A stretch of 64,000 nucleotides of DNA, taken from assembly GCA_013398295.1 (NCBI GenBank), contig VZSF01009131.1, positions 1 to 64,000 of the forward strand, given 5' to 3'. This stretch comes from Chionis minor (Eukaryota; Chordata; Aves; Charadriiformes; Chionididae). A program made the translations under genes and the position numbers. The notes below the pieces were generated by a model that made no database searches, was not told the DNA's origin, and saw only the letters and a program-made list of their open reading frames with translations. Positions 38,105 through 50,458 of the stretch are shown one piece after another. Positions within the stretch are counted from its first letter, which is position 1; each line of letters begins with the position of its first letter.

Positions 38105-38560
38105 AGCTCCTGCGGCACCGTCCAAAAAAAACACAGCAGCCTGATCCCTGCCAGCGGAAGAGCAGCGCTGTGAGACGCTCTCTAACTAGTGGAAGCCAAT
38201 TAGCAAAGTAACAGCACCCGATATACACCCTCCATCGCAGCGTTTAGTGAGAAGATGTTGCTCCAAAGGGGAGGGTAAAATTTAATGTTTCAGCAGACGG
38301 CGTCATGCCAGCGCCCAAGTGGGTTCACTGGTGGGCAGTTGCCTTGCGGCTGTTCCAGCTGATTTCAGGGCCCTTTTTCCCAGCCCGCTGCCGACGCTGC
38401 GGGGCCAGCAGCGACGGGCTGTTTTCCCAAGAGCCGCCCGGCAGGAGCACCAACACGGCAGCTGCCTGGAGCTGGGAGAGGAGCCGGCTGGACCCCAGCT
38501 CCTCGCCCCCCCGCCGACAGCGGGAGGAGAGGTGTCTGCACCAGGCGGATGATGAACTAG

Positions 38561-40609
38561 CTCCCCTACGGGGCAGAGAAACACATGGATATTCAGTCCT
38601 TTCTGCCTTCTCCAAATCTCAGCTTCGGGCATGCAGGGGCTACACCTATTTACGTTAGCCACAGGAGCGTCCTCTCAGGGTGTTTCTTGCCACTCGCTTG
38701 CAACGGTGTTGTAGACAGAACTGTAATGCAGATGAATCATTGCCTACATGCTCAAAAAGAGGAGGTAAACCGAGATTTTAAGGAAACCTTAACTTTTGGG
38801 TTGTTTTTCTTCATCATGACATGGCATCACGTTTTGTTCTGCAAACATAAAAGACCGTCATTGACTTGAAAAACAAAATTGAGTAAAAGCTGGGATTCCC
38901 ATCACATCCAAGAGCTGCAGCTTTAAGGCAAGTACCGTATGTTGCAAGACTTGCTAATTAACTCATGCGAATTAACCACACAGCAGCACCTCCGAGGTGC
39001 AGCAGGTCCAGGGTCCAGAGGTATTTGTGTCTCAGGATTTTGGGTTGGCGCAGGCTGCGTCTTTGCAAGAGCCTGACCCAAAGTCGAGCTCAGCTTTCAA
39101 GTACCACGAGGCATGAACATGTTGGCTGTGTGCTTTTCGGTTCAGCCCATCCCTGAACATAATGAAACATCGCTCGTAGCTTTACCTGCTTTGCTCCTTC
39201 CTGCACAGCATTCCTGCTCACCCATGAGACTCAGACCCAGGCTGTCACAGCTCTTCCCCCTTGGATTATCATGTTGTTTTACCTGAATGTGACCAAAAAA
39301 AACCCCCGATGACGCCATCACTTAGCGCTCTCTAGTCGAGCCTTGCTCTAAATTAGTCACTTGAAAGCAACAGCCCAGTCAGCCGAGCAGTCAGCTGGCA
39401 AGAAACTCTGGGAGAAAAATTTTCCATGTGCTATTTTTAATATGAAATGGGTCTGAAAGCAAAGACTGGGATGGGCTTTTGTAGCAAAGAAGGAGGTACA
39501 GATGCCAACTGTCCCTATTTAGGAAGGATGGTTTCTATTTTTTTTTAAAGCAAAATATCTCTTATTTTTCCATTCTGTCCTTTGAAAGCTCTCACGGTCC
39601 AAAACATGTCAATGGACTTTAAAGGTGTGTCTCTTTCTCTCTCCTAAATGTGCCTATTTATATCTTCACAAATGCCACTAGCAAGCCTGGAAGAGGGCAC
39701 AAATAAGGGGTTTACTTTCTAACGTAGGAATCATAGAATAAAATAGGGACATCGCGAAGAGCGGGTTGTAGGTGGATCTTGCCATGATGCTGCACAAAAA
39801 ACCCAGGAGCCCCAAGCTCAAACTCCTCGAGTCAATTATCTATTAAACAAATTAAAGCCAAGCGATTCAGGCGAGCACCAAAGTCCCAACAGATACAAGA
39901 AACCCGAAAGAGCGTCGAGGCCAGAGAGCCCCCCACGGCTCCCAGGCGTGATCAGCCAACCTTCTCTATGCAGACATTGGTGCAAATTTCCCATGAAGGC
40001 TCGTGCGTAAAGAGAAACCACTTATATTTCTCTTATCGGGACTGTTTCCCTGCATCAGTTTTGGGCTTTCTGTCTCTCTGACCCCGAAGCACGGAAGAAT
40101 CTTTCCACCGCCTCCTACCAAGCAGGGAAATGACTCTTTTACCCACTAAAAGCGACTTTTCCAGTTTGTTGCAAATGCTGTTTTGGGTGTCCACCCGCTG
40201 AAAAGTGAAATATGAGCTGTTTTGACTGGACACTGAGGTCCCCCAGGGCTGTCGTGTATTCTGATGGAGTGCAACCATTGAGGGAAAAAAACATTCCTGA
40301 TGCAAACACTCTCACTTGTGAATGCGGAATTCTTCCTCCATGGAAATCCCATAGCTGCTGGAAATGTGCAGCTCCCACAGACTTCGCTGCCAATAAACTC
40401 CTTTTAAGGAACGATAGCTGAAAACAAAAGCAAGGCTGTAAGCGTATTTATCTCAAACGTCAAAAGAACAGTCATGTATCACTTGGGTCAGATTTGCCCA
40501 GCGCTGCTTAACAGTTGATCTGAGCCAAATTTGGGAGTAGTGGGAGGAACAGGAATTCAGCTGCGTTAGTTGGTTATATGTAAAAATATGTCAGAGATTG
40601 TAGCACTAA
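38561..40609. other. Unique non-coding sequence downstream of the CpG island
   Basis: CpG density falls back after about 38600. A T-run occurs near 39540. AATCATAGAAT at 39729-39739 resembles an inverted CR1 tail, but nothing of a CR1 body follows. No gene recognised; frames under about 100 codons. Confidence 0.5.
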
Positions 40610-40820
40610 TGAAAAAAAAAGAAAAAAAAAAACAGAAAGAGAAAAGAAAGAGCAAGGAAAGGGGAGGACAGGAGAGAAGGAAAAAAAAGGGAAAATGGGG
40701 AAGGGGAAGGGGAAGGACAGGGGAAGGACAGGGGAAGGGAAGGGAAGGGAAGGGAAGGGAAGGGAAAAGAGNGGAAGGGAAGGGAAGGGAAGGGAAGGGA
40801 AGGGAAAAGAGGAAGGATTT
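40610..40820 (+). repeat. Purine-only tract with (GGGAA)n core
   Basis: Nearly pure A/G for about 200 bases: A-rich first (40610-40695), then GGGGAA/GGACA units, then two near-identical blocks of about 41 bases (40731-40771 and 40772-40812). Each block holds about seven GGGAA units and ends in AAAAGAG. N at 40772 sits at the block junction. The strand asymmetry permits triplex DNA, and G3 tracts with A2 loops permit quadruplexes. Length is probably collapsed or variable. Lys/Glu/Gly and Leu/Phe/Pro frames here are artefacts of the repeat. Confidence 0.95.
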
Positions 40821-40880
40821 TTGCAGTCCTTTGCTAGGAACTTGTGGCAGCGTCAATGACTGTCCTGGGGTCCCTGCTTT
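40821..40880. other. Short unique spacer
   Basis: Unique sequence between the purine tract and the 18-bp duplication; nothing recognised. Confidence 0.5.
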
Positions 40881-40916
40881 GTTGGCATCAGCTGCTCTGT
40901 TGCCATCAGCTGCTCT
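40881..40916 (+). repeat. Tandem 18-bp duplication
   Basis: GTTGGCATCAGCTGCTCT (40881-40898) is followed directly by a second copy with one change, G to C (40899-40916), and then by a partial echo gtcagctc. Each unit holds one CAGCTG E-box. It lies 60 bp beyond the GGGAA tract. Confidence 0.85.
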
Positions 40917-43900
40917 GTCAGCTCGAAGGATGAAGGACCATCTCAGAGGGGGAGTCTAAGGATCCAGACTCACACCAGCAAATCCTGGAAATGACTGGTA
41001 AGGCAATGCAAGCTGCAGCCAGACAACATCCACCTTCCTGTCTGCTGATATGGCGTGACACCCCTGATTGCTCAGTACTGGGAGGTCTCTTGAAATGCTC
41101 CATTCTTAGTTGACTGCATGCAAATTGGTAGAAATTCATTCCTCTTTCTAAACAGTCACATAAAGTGAATAAAAATGAAAAACTTGTGCCTATTACTAGC
41201 AAACAAGCCAGAAAAACCTCCTTTGGCACCATGGCATAGCAAAGTCTGTGAATTACATGCAGTAATTTTAAGTAACTATGTCATGGGATAGACCAAAATA
41301 CAAGGCAGGTCTATCAATTTCAACAGATATTTCTAACCCAAATTACACAGGTAGTAAAAGTCCGCCGGGAATGTATCCCAACACTGCTTTTAATGGCACT
41401 TCTGCGTGCTGGGAACCGTGCACGTGCAATGGCGGATTTCTCGCTGCAGTTCAACGTTATGAAAAGCTGCTGCACAGTAGTGCTGTGATAAACCTCATGA
41501 ATGGTTAGCTGATTTATTTGTTGCTGTTTCTTTCTTTCATGACAACAGGTCACAACATGGTGCTGTTTTTGAAGTTGCAAGATTCCCATAAATCATGCAA
41601 ACGTTTCTTTTGCTTCTCCTGTCTCTTTCTCTCTCTGTCCTTTTTTTCCTGCATTCCTCTATGATAAACACAGCCAAATGTATTTTTTTTTCTTAATCTG
41701 CAGGGAAAAATGACCAACTTTGCTTGCAGGCTGAGATCTCTCGCCAGCTTTCAGCTGGAATGGATTTCCACCACTTTGCTTAACCCCCAAACAAGAACTC
41801 TCTCCTTTTCTCACTGACTTTCTAATAATAATAATAAAAATTTAGAATTCCAACAAGCATTTTTAAAATTCATATAATAAAGTAAAAAAAATAAAATCAA
41901 TACTTGCTAAAATGAAATAGTATTTTTAGTGGCAACAGGGAGAGAGGTCATAGCACTAACAGGATGCAAAACACTGTCAAAGAGGCATCCCAGAGCTTCT
42001 CAGGTCTAAAATACAGTATTTCTTTCTGCTGCTGTCCTAGGACACTCTTCACCAAAAGCTGCAATTTGAGTAAAATATTTGTACACATTATAGCAGTTCT
42101 CTTGTGACCTTTGGGCTTGTGACCAGTTGGATATTCATTTAGACTGGTGAGTTAACAGTTCACTTGCTATTTCTGAATGCACAAGCAATGAATCGCTGCC
42201 AAACTCATTGCAGACTAGCGCAGTCCAGGGGGCTCCTGGGTTATCATTCTGCTGAAGGTGGGAGTCAGAAAAAACCACTTTTTGCCTTTCCCTAGCTTTG
42301 AGGCCAGGTATGGGGAGAGCTGCTGCCCTGGATAAAATGGGAAGAGCTTGAATTCTGCTGTAATTTTCACAGGTCTCACATTGCAACTGGTCATCCTGCT
42401 GATGGCAACTGTGTTTTCAGGCTGCCAGAACAGCTTTTGCACCACTGAGGATCCCAGCATGACCTCTTTCTGGCAGTTGCATAGTCAGGACTCACTAGGA
42501 TCTATTTTATCCCTTTGGAGATGTGTAACATTTATAGCAACAGGCACAGAGAAAGAGACCCGGATGGCCATAAACAGCAACGTTTGCTGTGCAAGGTACA
42601 ATAAAGCAACAAGCAAACTGCATTTTATAGTGCTGTTTGCTGGGAAAACTCAACAAACATAAATTCTCCTGACATCCGTAAGATCCTTTTTATGATTCAG
42701 CAAGATGACATGAAAAAAACCTAATAACTCACCCAAAGCTCCAGAAAGTCAGTGGCAGAAATGGAAACAAAATCACAAGGACCTGTTTTCAGCCCCCTCA
42801 TCTAACTATTAGCCCGCATGTTTTTTCATTACAGAAAATGTTTGGTTAAGTGTTCTGAATCGCCTGCAAGTTAAAGCCTAGGAAATCTATGGTTTTCATA
42901 TTTGATGGAGTGAAATGCACTGAGGGATAATCAAAGCTTTATGTACCAGCCTTAGAGACAAGCATTTCACAATGCTAAAAAACCTTATTACTTTCATAAG
43001 GGGGGAAACGACTAATGATACACATATGCTGACTCCCTTCCTCCAGCTAAAGCTGTGGACGAAAGTGCACTGCATGATCCAGAGGTGCAGATACAGCCAG
43101 AGGGGACTTGTGGCACTATTAATTGCTGTGATACATATCTAAGCTTAGGCAAGCAAATGTAGCCACAAACTTTCAAAACAATCTGTTGGGGTTTTTTTTA
43201 AAGAAACTGATGCCAAACTACCTGATGATAGCATCAGCAACTGGCAGAAAAGCTGCTTTTTGCAGGTGGACGATCCTTGAGCTATGGTTGAAATCAGAGC
43301 AAGGAAAATCCAAAATTGGGTGAGAATAAAGGCCTCTCTCTGCAGTGCCAAGGAGAAGGTTGCTGTGACTGGATAGTACTATGTCCTGCTGCCTAAAACA
43401 CCATGGCCCTGATGCATTCCATTCCTCCTAGGAATAAGCAAGGATACCTGTAGCAGACTGGCCTTACAGTTAAGGGAATATTAATCTGAGAAAAAGCAAG
43501 TTTAAGGTTAAGCCTTTCAAATTTTCTTTCAGTGACCAGGGTATGTTTTTTATTTACTAACATTAATCAGCAGGAAAATATCCTTAGAAACAGATAATAG
43601 AGTGAAAAGCTTTTTGATCCAGTCACTGGACATAAAAGAAAGCACAAGTTTCACACATTTTGCAGTTTGCACCCAGCGTCAGCAGCCCTGTAATACAAGG
43701 GATGGAAGCATTGCCTAAATAAGTCTCAGAAGAAGAAATTCTTCCGCACTGACAACAACCTGGAGGGAAAGTGCTTTGCAGAACTCACATGGAGGAATCC
43801 TAAATACATATTCATGTTCCAACAAATCCACCCCTTACCATAAGAGCTGTATTTTGTATGCACATACATGATATTGTCCCACCACAGCCTGTTTTGGGGT

Positions 43901-44107
43901 AGATGGCGTTCCTGATGACTGATACGCACATGTCCATGCTTGCTCCACTACAGTCATGGTTTCTTTCTACCCTTCATGTTCTCCCAGGCACCCACATGGT
44001 TGCACAATCTGGCCAAGAAGGTCAATTATATGGTTCCTGCATCCTGCTACGGGCTTGACCTCAAAGAACCTCTTTCCTCTTCTTGTGCATTTAAGCTACA
44101 CAACAAC
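40917..44107. other. Unique non-coding sequence
   Basis: No gene recognised. Low-complexity parts are a (TAA)n at 41823-41838 and an AT-rich stretch to about 41930. Several frames of 80-104 codons exist on both strands with no recognisable family. Confidence 0.5.
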
Positions 44108-44132
44108 AAAAAAAAAAAAAAAAAAAAAAAAA
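44108..44132 (+). repeat. 25-base poly-A run
   Basis: Twenty-five A preceded by caacaac. No AATAAA lies in the 30 bases upstream, and the preceding 170 bases read as no recognisable transcript, so this is a plain homopolymer rather than an evident processed pseudogene tail. Confidence 0.9.
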
Positions 44133-47100
44133 GACATTGGAAATAAAACCCAGCCTTGCCTGCTGGAATGAATGGAAGGTCATGGAACCATTAAAACCCA
44201 GCTCTTCAGGGGTGCTGTGTTTTTTTCTTGCTAAATGTTGCTATTCATCCAAACAACATTTCTATTGACCACACATTAATTTCAATACCATTTGGCAATC
44301 ACAGTTTTGGTCAGTGGCTTGGTGACCAGAAGTTATTCCAAACCACTTCCTGGGGCCATGGGCCATTTCCTTGCGTGGTCCATGGGGTTTCTGAGATTGG
44401 AAACTCTCATTGTTACTGTGCAATAGGTAAAGAGAAATTTCTTTTATTTGTACATCTTAGATAACAGTGCAACTGTAATGGCTTGAAAATTTCCTCCCCT
44501 CGGGTTTCCCTTTATTAGGTTAATGATTGTTTGGATTTGCCTCTAAAAAGCCCTTTCACACTATGGCTGCTTCTCCTGCTCAAAAGCCTCTGCCAACTCT
44601 TAATGCAGTAAAGGGGGGGAAAAAATTTAATAAAGTTCCTTAAATCTCAGGAAATGAAGCTTTGCCTCCTTAAGTTCCTTTTAAGAATGAATGTTCCACT
44701 GTGGCCAGCTGAAAGTGTGCTGAGGTTTTGCATGCGGCTCCTCTGGATATAAGAATTTATTGATAACGCGTTCCTTCTCCCAGCGAGTTCCAGTAAGAGC
44801 CCAAAACTGCTGACCTTGCAGTCAGCTCATCTTTTGCTCCCTCATCAGTATTTTGGGGTGCGCCCCACACTTTGTAAAGTTCACAGCAATCACATAACAG
44901 AATAATGACTTTGTCAGCCCTGTTCCTCACCACGGCGGTCACCGGTAACGCTAACCAGCTGGGCAGACACGACAGCTCGGAGAGACCCCCGGGTCTGGGT
45001 CGGCGGTGGTCACCTACGCCCTGAAGTCCCAAATTCCTCCCTCTGAACTTAACCCCAGCTTTGAAAAGTGGGGAGGGAAAGATAAGAAGAAAAGCAAATC
45101 CCATATAACTGTCTTTAAAGAAAGTATAGGCTGAAAAGGTTTCTCTTTCCCTTTTGAGTATTTTTTTCGGCTTCTTTTTTAACTACTGCCATTTGTTCCC
45201 TTGTAAAAACAGAGGGTGGAACCTTTCAAGCCCCACAGCCCTCCAGTGGGAATTTCACCATTTGAGTAAAAAGTTCAAGGATTGCTCCCACAGTATTTGG
45301 GAAAAGAGAAAATGGGGAAAGATGGTTACTTCTGTCAACACCTAGGAAATAATAGTTATTCAGCAGCATTTTCAGTTCCTCCTGCTTTCAGAGTATGGCA
45401 GAGCTAATCGCTGTGAGGTTTCCCTCCTGTAGGCTTTCCTTGGACTGCAGCAAAGAAGTTAACTCACCGGTGCATTTATGCTCTGTGTAATATTCACAGG
45501 GGTTTTCCCCCCTAGAAGGTTTTCATGGTCTAGCAGAGAGAAATCTCTTGTTTCTCTTTCACCCTTTTGTGGAATTGTTCTAGTGATGGGATTACTGGAT
45601 GTGTAAAATTATGATCAGGGCTCTGACATGTTTATACGATGAGTGTTGTCTCCTCAGCCTTCCTTATTCAGAAGGAAGAAAGCTTGGAGCTTGTTTCTGA
45701 CGTAGCGAACCAAACACCTGATGGCAGCACATATAAAGGATCTTTACGGGCACTTGTAATATCACCACACTTCAAGTTATTGCAATGCAATGACTATAGG
45801 GACTGTTTTTCTTCTTTTTTTTTGGTTTTTTTGTTTTTGTTTTTGTTTTTTTTTTAATGCTTGGAATTTGATGTTTTGAATCACCAAATAGCTACTTCGG
45901 TCTTGTGTTGCTGAAATGCTGGTTTCTAATTTGTGCTTTTCTGGTCCTTTTACAACAAAACCCAAGACACCGTCTGTTTAAGATTCCATTTGAGGAGAAA
46001 AACTCCTCTTGCCTTCGGTGTGTCCTGGATGGTACCTTGAGAAAGGAGATAGACCAGCAGGAAAGGATTAGAAAATAATCTGAAGCAGCCAAAGTACAGG
46101 ATCTCAGTGTGAAGTGGATCAAAATTAATTGTAGCCATCCAGTTCATGCCACTGATTGATTGTGTGATGTTATGGTTACTCTCACTCTGTAATCCAGACA
46201 ATTTCATAATTTATACCATTGGTTTAGGTAATATGGCAGATGACCTGCTGGTTTGGAAGCCCATTTACAATGAATGTTTGAGTTTCTAATTAAAAAGCCT
46301 TTACAGTATCATTTTGGCTCCTGCCCTCATTAATAACCTATTGTGATGAAGAGTGCTCCCTTGCAGCATGCCAGGACCGCCACCCCTCCCCGAAGCACTT
46401 CTGATACACTTTACTGCTTCCACTAATGCATCTTCTAAGAAAATTGATAATAACCACCATCTGTAGTGGTTTTGACTGGGATAGAGTGGATAGATAACCC
46501 GGTGGTTTTGAGGTGGAGGTGGTGGTGAGGACAGGGAGGGCATTTCTCCTTTGGGAATCTAGGACAGTTCTTGGGGCAGAGATATGAAGAATGGGGGCAA
46601 AACAATCAACTAAAAAGCCTTGGGTTTGGGGAGGTAAAATTAATCTAATCCGCAATCCTAGGAAATCTCTTAACTGAACAGCATGTAGAGCCTGGAGAAA
46701 AAAACTCCTTGTCCTAACAAGGGCTTTACCGTATGGCCTCACAGCAGCGTGTTGCACTGGAGATCGCTGTATCCCACCTCTCCGAACGACATCCTTCTAA
46801 GAGTAAAAAGAGGCCAATTTTATTTGGAACATGTGTCACGAAAGCTGGTATGTGGTGCGGTTTGGGAAGGCGAAACCCACCCATGTATCCAGGGTGTTAC
46901 TCGCAACTTTTATCAAACCAGCATGGCTAACTACCGTGCGCTCGTTCCCTCTGACTATTCGCAGGGCTCTGGGGGTGCGTTGCAGGGTTAAAACGTCTGT
47001 CTCTCACCCACAAGTTTATGCTATGAAATGTGCTCCAACAGCAGCCAGTTCGCTGGTGCAGGGAATTAAAAGTGAAAATACGGAGATCCTCCCTCTCTCG

Positions 47101-49461
47101 CTCTCTTTCTGCTACTGGAAAGGCTAGATAGAGCTAAATCTTAGCAATTTTGCCCGATAGTGGCTGGGTTGGAGAGTGTTATTTAGAAAGCTGAAATAGA
47201 TGAAAGGTTTCAGTAATGTTTCTGGTATCCCTTGATGCCTCTGAGTGCACAGATTAGCATAGTCATGGTCAATGATACATGCTTTCTTTTTCCCCAGCCT
47301 CTGGACTCTGGTCACTGGGAGCCAAGATAAGGGGTTGGTAGAGCAACAGTCCAGTCATGTCCATAGCAATAAAATGTCAGGGGAGGCTTTCAGCGGTGAG
47401 CTATCATTACAGGAGAAAAATGTCTCCTACTACCAAACAGACATTTGCACTCATTCTTCCTCACTCATCACTCCTTGCAACAAGCAGCTCCACACCTAAC
47501 TTCTCTGCTTTCCTTAAACCTGTAATCCAAAGGCTCGAGGGCACCTGGACAGTACCTAAGATTTCCTTGCATTGTAGGTGAGAAAAATGAGGATTTTGGT
47601 GGCTTCATATTCTCCAAAGGGCTGCAAGTCAACTGGGCAGACAGGTTAAAAACTATTGTCATGGAATGGACCATCCAAAGGTCAAACCTCCCTTGAAGAT
47701 CAAATTCTCCAAACTTTCCTCAGTTCTGTTGTCTTGGTCCATTTTGGCTTGAGATGTCCATAGCTTTCTCAAAGTGTGATGCCCACGTGACACCACAGTC
47801 AGTGGGCAGAGGAGAAAAATGACTCTACATGCATCGCATCTGTTTGTTTATCTAGTATGAGCTTTACTTTTTGGACACTGCTATTCTTTACTAAGGCACT
47901 GCTGTGACACAACTGGCTGCTTAAGGACTCAGTGCTCTGTGATTATATTCATCTAATCCAGCTCCCTGTGGGATTCAAATAGGAGCAGAATTGAATCCTT
48001 ATGCAGCAGACAGGCTTGAAAAGTTCATTCCCATTTTAGAGATTTCTAATCCCAGAGAGTCCCTAGATGGAAGGTTTTCCACAGGCTTTAGTGGACTTTA
48101 AATCAAGCTGAAAATGGGGTATTTTGCTGGAAGCAGTGGGACAAATGTCAGTGCCAGGGAGATTACAGAGCTCGAAAATATTTTGTTCGTGCTGGATTTT
48201 GGAGTCAAGCAAGAGAGCAGCCCCACGAACCCTCACGCACAGACAAATTCAGTGGTTGCAACTTACTGAGACTGAATTTGCTGTTGAAGAGGCAGAAACT
48301 TTGTGGCTGTTGGCAGGGCTGTGTGAGCCAAACTGATCTCGCTGCCGTGTGCACGGACTACTGAGGCCAGGTCAAGCCAGGCTACAGGGAGATGAGAAAG
48401 GCAAAGAGGAGCAGAGCTTGCATGAAGCACGGGGGAAAGTCCTAGAAACGCGCATGGCATTGGATTAAGTTGTCCCCAGAGCATTTTAAGCACTGTGGGG
48501 CACATCTGGCCACCAGCTGTTGCCCCGAAAGACCACTGGCTGCCAATAATTTCTGTGCTGCATCTACCAGTCCCATGCAGGTGTCCTGGTACAGATATGC
48601 CATTAGGAGCCGATACATGGGCTCAATCCCTCAGGGTCAGGTTGGATTGCGATGTCCCAGAAAGAGATCTGCCAAATAAGCCTGACTCAGCACAGAAGGA
48701 AGTTGGATCTGAGGACTAAACCAACGATATCTGGCCCCTAAAATGATCAGAGGGTTTCTAGGGAGGCTCACAAAGCAGCAGCGGTGGCTTTGTGCCAGCT
48801 TCCATCAGTATCAGTCAATTTGTTTCAAAGTGCCGTTGTGCATCACCAGACACTCAAGTAGCTCTGACGTGGTGGGCATCCATCACCATCGCATCCCTTT
48901 TGGGTTCCCAGAGGGAGGAACCTCTGGTGCTCTGGATCCTGCAAGACCTTTGGGGAGATAAATGAATCCTCCCACGGGTGAAGGCGGGAGCCCGATGTAC
49001 TGAACATGGGTTCAGGGTGAAGCAACAGCCACAGGTAACACTGTCACTGTGAAAATCAATGGTCCCAGCGGAGCCACAGTGAAGCTTGTGATGTTTTGCC
49101 CCCGTACTGAAGGGCAGTCGCACTTTAGCCAAAAAATACTTGATCTGAGAGTAAATATTTTCTATGTCACAAAACACGCTTCTTTCTAAACATTGAAAAA
49201 GAAGATCTAGGTGAGGTTTTATTCTGGTTCCTAACATCTTCCCTAGAAATCCTTTAGGGTGTTTTATTTTCTACGTGCATGGGAAAGCAGTAGTGGGAAA
49301 CACTGTGTTTCAGTGTTTTTCAGTTTTATTATAGGTCATGTGTTTCATGGGGAAGTGCCCAAGGCAAGTGCCCTTTCTTACCCTGGACCTTAAAACTAAG
49401 GCACTGAGCAACCTGGGGGCAGGAAGGGACTCAGCATCATCCAGCACATCTGGATGGTGAC
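44133..49461. other. Unique non-coding sequence with a T-rich tract
   Basis: No gene recognised. 45818-45856 is a T-rich tract with (TTTTTG) units. A splice-flanked open segment at 47298-47395 is discussed as a finding. 47935-47990 and 49420-49455 vaguely resemble old CR1/L3 3' ends but are too diverged to call. The largest frames are 139 codons (46338-46757, minus) and 127 codons (48854-49237, minus). Confidence 0.45.
45818..45856 (+). repeat. T-rich tract with TTTTTG units
   Basis: About 39 bases of T with interspersed G (TTTGG, TTTTTTG, TTTTTG). On the minus strand it is an A-rich tail-like stretch, but no retroelement body adjoins it. Confidence 0.85.
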
Positions 49462-49485
49462 AAGCCCCTTTCTGCCAAGGGGCTT
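49462..49485. repeat. Perfect 9-bp hairpin
   Basis: AAGCCCCTT (49462-49470) and AAGGGGCTT (49477-49485) are exact reverse complements around the 6-base loop tctgcc. The loop word recurs just downstream (ctctgccaag, 49491-49500). Too short for a microRNA precursor. Confidence 0.6.
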
Positions 49486-50406
49486 TCTCTCTCTGCCAAG
49501 TGACTGAACATAGAACACCTTCACAATCCCCACAGCTCTCATAAAATCACAGCTAACCACATATTAATGTCAGGGAAGTCACAATTTGTATATTCCTACT
49601 GTTTAGCGATGGCCCTTTTGGGGGATTCCCTCACAGAATTTGAAAAAGAAACATAGTCTGCGCAATCACTCGATGACATAATTTCTAGAAAATATCTAGG
49701 AAGAATAAATGTTCAGGAAAAAAAAACAACTGGCATGATAAGAGGCCTTGGGACTTTAGATGGGACATATTTTCTTTATCTATGGTCTAAACAACAACAG
49801 CAGATAATAATTTAGTCAAGGTCATCTTGCCAAAACATAGATGCTTTTCATCTTATACATTTAAGTTGATCAAAATGCTTATTCTCAGGCCTTAGTGGGT
49901 AGCCCAACAAGAATAAATTTGAATGTTGCCATGATGGAAATGAAAAAAAGGAAAAAAAACCACAATAAAAATACTCATTAATATTCATCCATCCTAACGA
50001 TGTAAGTGCTCTGAGGCTTATATGTTTGTTCAGACTTGTTAGTTAATTGTCCAGATATTCACGATGATGGAAAAATAGCCAGATGATGTTAATTATGCTG
50101 GAGTAGATCTGGAGGAACTTGACTGGGCTGAGTGGAGTTGCTTTGGGTTTTACATTGGAACTTCCCCTCTGAATTTAAAGCCAGCCCACTCACTAGCAAG
50201 CTTACAAGGCGTTTTAGTTTTTCCCCTGGTTTTGCCAAGCTGTTAAAAACCTCAGAAAAGTTTTATTTAAATGCAAAGAAAAATGCCAGATGGGCAGATC
50301 TCCTGCTTGCCTCAAGACTAGTTAGGTATGTGCCAACACAAGTCAACTTCTTCCACAGCCTTTGCTAGAAGTGTGTGTATGGATACATCGGTGCAAGAGG
50401 AGCTAC
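49486..50406. other. Unique non-coding sequence
   Basis: AT-rich unique sequence with short A-runs (49719-49726, 49946-49960). No gene or named repeat recognised. Confidence 0.5.
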
Positions 50407-50458
50407 CCATGCTGGTGTCCATGCTGGTGTCCATACTGGTGTCCATACTGGTATCCAT
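50407..50458 (+). repeat. 12-bp minisatellite, 4.3 copies
   Basis: Units CCATGCTGGTGT (twice), CCATACTGGTGT, CCATACTGGTAT and a partial CCAT follow without spacers. Being a multiple of three, it keeps frames open and gives a His/Gly/Gln/Tyr repeat on the minus strand (50403-50603), which I regard as a by-product. Confidence 0.9.

Larger units (their letters stand above)
37850..38560. promoter_or_regulatory. CpG island (candidate promoter), split by an assembly gap
   Basis: GC-rich block standing out from AT-leaning flanks. I count about 20 CpG in the 185 bases before the gap (37855-38043), including TCGCCGCGAC and GCGCCGGCCGCTCGCC, and further CpG clusters after it to about 38560. An AP-1 site (TGAGTCA, 37915-37921) lies inside. 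A donor-like GAGG|GTAAAA is at 38275, compatible with a non-coding first exon on the plus strand, but either direction is possible. CpG islands mark most vertebrate promoters, so this is the best candidate transcription start of the window. Frames inside it match nothing known, and frames crossing the gap are meaningless. Confidence 0.6.

Noticed and set aside
37884..38228. Open frames crossing the N gap with polyglycine or polyproline
   Set aside because: They depend on unknown bases and a homopolymer at a gap edge.
39729..39739. AATCATAGAAT, like an inverted CR1 tail
   Set aside because: The sequence after it does not match any CR1 3' UTR; 11 bases are not enough.
40566..40959. Lys/Glu/Gly-rich and Leu/Phe/Pro-rich open frames
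   Set aside because: They are direct translations of the purine (GGGAA) tract.
44000..44132. Processed pseudogene ending in poly-A
   Set aside because: No polyadenylation signal upstream of the A-run and no recognisable coding sequence before it.
47562..47602. MIR-like attgtaggtgagaaaaatgagg
   Set aside because: A single short block without the neighbouring MIR blocks.
47935..47990. Possible old CR1/L3 3' end (attcatctaatccagctccc)
   Set aside because: Resembles catctagtccaacccc only loosely, and no second block supports it.
49420..49455. Possible inverted CR1 start (ggaagggactcagcatcatc)
   Set aside because: Only the first nine bases fit the CR1 3' UTR; the rest diverges.
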